Translations under genes and position numbers: made by a program
Part shown: positions 19,923 through 21,486 of the stretch, one piece after another
Layout of the letters: each line of letters starts with the position of its first letter
How positions within the stretch are numbered: the stretch's first letter is position 1
Notes under the pieces: generated by a model
Databases searched by the model: none
What the model was told of the DNA's origin: nothing
What the model saw: the letters and a program-made list of their open reading frames with translations, nothing else
NCBI GenBank assembly: GCA_937988745.1
Contig: CALKAR010000275.1
Location: 1 to 21,486, forward strand
DNA length: 21,486 nucleotides
DNA from: an uncultured Peptococcaceae bacterium
GTDB taxonomy: Bacteria > Bacillota > Limnochordia > Darwinibacteriales > Darwinibacteriaceae
Reading direction: 5' to 3'

Positions 19923-21486
19923 TGGACAAGATTTACTATAATGCGCGGGTTTATTCTCTCGCCGAAAGGGAATCTTGGGCTCCCGCGATGCTGGTGCGCG
20001 CTGACCGATTGGTTGCTTTAGGCGACCGGAGAAGTCTGGACACCATTGCCAAGAACCCTGAGTATGTCGACCTGGAAGGCGGCTACGTCTATCCAGGCTT
20101 TACTGATGCCCATGTCCACTTACTCTGGCTGGGCCTAAACCTGCAGCGGATCAATCTTCAGGGGTGTTCCCTTCCTGAAACCCTTCAAAAGGTACGGGAA
20201 AGGGCTGCTGCTGTGGCACCAGGTACCTGGATTGAGGGCTGGGGATTTAACTATAACAACTGGCCCGAAGGGAAACCTCACAAGGCATGGCTGGATGAGG
20301 TGGCACCCCACAATCCTGTGGTTCTGCGTTCGAAGGATGCGCACCTGATTTGGGTAAACAGCGCTGCGCTCAAGAGCTGCCTTATTACTAAAGAAACTCC
20401 CAATCCAGCTAATGGTCTCATCGAACGGGACGATCGAGGTGAGCTGACGGGGCTCTTGATGGAGAACGCCATCCCACTCGTGACCGAGAAAATTCCGAAG
20501 CCATCTCGTGAGCTTTACTTAGAAGCAGTAAGAGATGCGGTGAAGTTCCTGAACAGCTGCGGAATAGTGGCGGTGCACGATATGGGAGACCCAGGGGATG
20601 GTTTGACTTTGTCTGTTCTGCAGCAGTACCGGGAACGGTTCGGTTTAGACCTGCGTATTACGACGGCTCTGCCCTACGACAAGCTTCAAGAAGCCGCAGC
20701 CTTGGGTTTTAGAGGCGGATTTGGCGATGAGTATCTGCGCATCGGTGGTATTAAGGCCTTCGCTGATGGCTCCTTAGGTGCGCAGACAGCCTGGACTCTA
20801 GATCCTTATGAAGGGACAGGAAGTCGTGGGATTCCCACGTTATCTCAAGGGGAGCTGAACAAGTTAGTGCAGGATGCCAATTCTGCGGGACTGCCAGTGC
20901 TGATTCATGCCATTGGTGACGCTGCAAATCGAGCTGTCTTAGATGCCTTGGAGGCATACGGCCATCGCGAACTGCGGAACCGGATTGAGCATGTGCAGCT
21001 CATCGCTCCAGAAGATCTACCCCGTTTGGCACAGCTCGGAGTGGTGGCATCCATGCAGCCTACTCACTGCCCGCAGGATCGCTATATGGCTGATAGGCTC
21101 TGGGGAGAGCGTTCGAAGAACGCTTATGCTTTCAAAAGCCTTCTGCAGCATAATACTATGCTGGCCTTTGGCTCCGACACACCTGTGGAAGAGGCTAATG
21201 TCTTGATTGGACTGTACAGTGCCGTTGCTCGCAAGCGCTGGGACGAGCCTCACAGCGAGCCTTGGTATGGCGAACAGAGGATTTCTATGTGGGACGCTCT
21301 GCGGGCCTTTACTTACGGCGGAGCGTATGCCGCCAGAGAGGAGACGTACCGAGGCACCCTGAGCCCTGGTATGCGAGCAGATTTCATCGTTTTGACGCAT
21401 GATCTTCTTGCTGAAGAAGACCCAGAAGTATTAAAGGAAACACAAGTGATCGCCACCTTTGTGGGCGGCAGATGCGTATACAAACG
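19922..21486 (+). CDS. Amidohydrolase family protein (YtcJ-like), 3' end at window edge
   Basis: A metal-dependent hydrolase of the amidohydrolase 3 (YtcJ/LAF3-like) family; substrate unknown. The 521 codons seen are nearly the whole of a protein that is usually about 530 residues. Visible motifs: metal-binding His64-x-His66 (PGFTDAHVHL), Lys278 in GGIKAFADGSLGAQTA, His329 (LIHAIGD), His357 (RIEHVQ) and Asp419 (FGSDTPVEEAN). The C-terminal GTLSPGMRADFIVL is the sheet that closes the composite domain. ATG at 19922 overlaps the trxA stop by 1 nt (TAATG). No own ribosome binding site of note is visible beyond GAGCTC within trxA. No signal peptide, so probably cytoplasmic. Confidence 0.88.
   Translation, partial: MDKIYYNARVYSLAERESWAPAMLVRADRLVALGDRRSLDTIAKNPEYVDLEGGYVYPGFTDAHVHLLWLGLNLQRINLQGCSLPETLQKVRERAAAVAPGTWIEGWGFNYNNWPEGKPHKAWLDEVAPHNPVVLRSKDAHLIWVNSAALKSCLITKETPNPANGLIERDDRGELTGLLMENAIPLVTEKIPKPSRELYLEAVRDAVKFLNSCGIVAVHDMGDPGDGLTLSVLQQYRERFGLDLRITTALPYDKLQEAAALGFRGGFGDEYLRIGGIKAFADGSLGAQTAWTLDPYEGTGSRGIPTLSQGELNKLVQDANSAGLPVLIHAIGDAANRAVLDALEAYGHRELRNRIEHVQLIAPEDLPRLAQLGVVASMQPTHCPQDRYMADRLWGERSKNAYAFKSLLQHNTMLAFGSDTPVEEANVLIGLYSAVARKRWDEPHSEPWYGEQRISMWDALRAFTYGGAYAAREETYRGTLSPGMRADFIVLTHDLLAEEDPEVLKETQVIATFVGGRCVYK

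Noticed and set aside
1..21486. A novel defence, mobile or biosynthetic system
   Set aside because: I looked for integrases, transposases, toxin-antitoxin pairs, CRISPR repeats, tRNA-linked insertions and clusters of unknown genes, and saw none. All but one coding region belong to well-known families, and the single unknown is a short membrane-like protein.

Overview
The window is a slice of a bacterial chromosome, almost certainly from a member of the Bacillota (Firmicutes). This is inferred from strong AGGAGG-type ribosome binding sites before nearly every gene, the zinc-binding short form of ribosomal protein S14, a KOW-domain RNA-binding gene between map and infA, and the order rpoA-rplQ-ecfA1-ecfA2-ecfT-truA-rplM-rpsI. 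Base composition looks roughly balanced by eye. I cannot name the genus. A mid-GC clostridial or Limnochordia-like lineage would fit, but that is a guess.

Positions 1-12534 hold the fused S10-spc-alpha ribosomal protein cluster, all on the + strand, entered inside rplB. The order is rplB (partial), rpsS, rplV, rpsC, rplP, rpmC, rpsQ, rplN, rplX, rplE, rpsZ (S14), rpsH, rplF, rplR, rpsE, rpmD, rplO, secY, adk, map, a KOW gene, infA, rpmJ, rpsM, rpsK, rpoA, rplQ. Spacers are short and several genes overlap or abut. Together they make ribosomal proteins of both subunits, initiation factor 1, the RNA polymerase alpha subunit, the protein export channel, N-terminal methionine processing and adenylate balance. 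rpsD (S4), often found between rpsK and rpoA, is absent. An 82-nt spacer with a perfect 8-bp hairpin lies there instead.

Positions 12535-16921 begin with a probable terminator after rplQ. Next come the shared energising module of ECF vitamin/metal transporters (ecfA1-ecfA2-ecfT, overlapping genes) and truA. The rplM-rpsI operon (L13, S9) follows with its own consensus promoter, built across the truA stop codon, and a structured leader. A strong intrinsic terminator closes it.

Positions 16922-19231 hold, on the - strand, a class A penicillin-binding protein (bifunctional peptidoglycan synthase) with an unusual 140-residue Pro/Glu-rich C-terminal tail. That tail contains an 11-residue tandem repeat, a PE-dipeptide run and a 24-bp perfect DNA palindrome. 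The divergent intergenic region holds two 9-bp direct repeats spaced 20 bp apart. On the + strand follow a small hydrophobic hypothetical protein, thioredoxin trxA with its own consensus promoter, and an amidohydrolase of the YtcJ-like family that starts on the trxA stop codon and runs off the window end.

No stretch longer than about 300 bases lacks a gene. I saw no rRNA, tRNA, insertion sequence, CRISPR array or phage gene. Most of the window is highly conserved housekeeping DNA, and I found no convincing new multi-gene system. The observations most worth checking are the regulatory DNA around rplM, the spacer before rpoA, the PBP tail and the PBP divergent promoter repeats.
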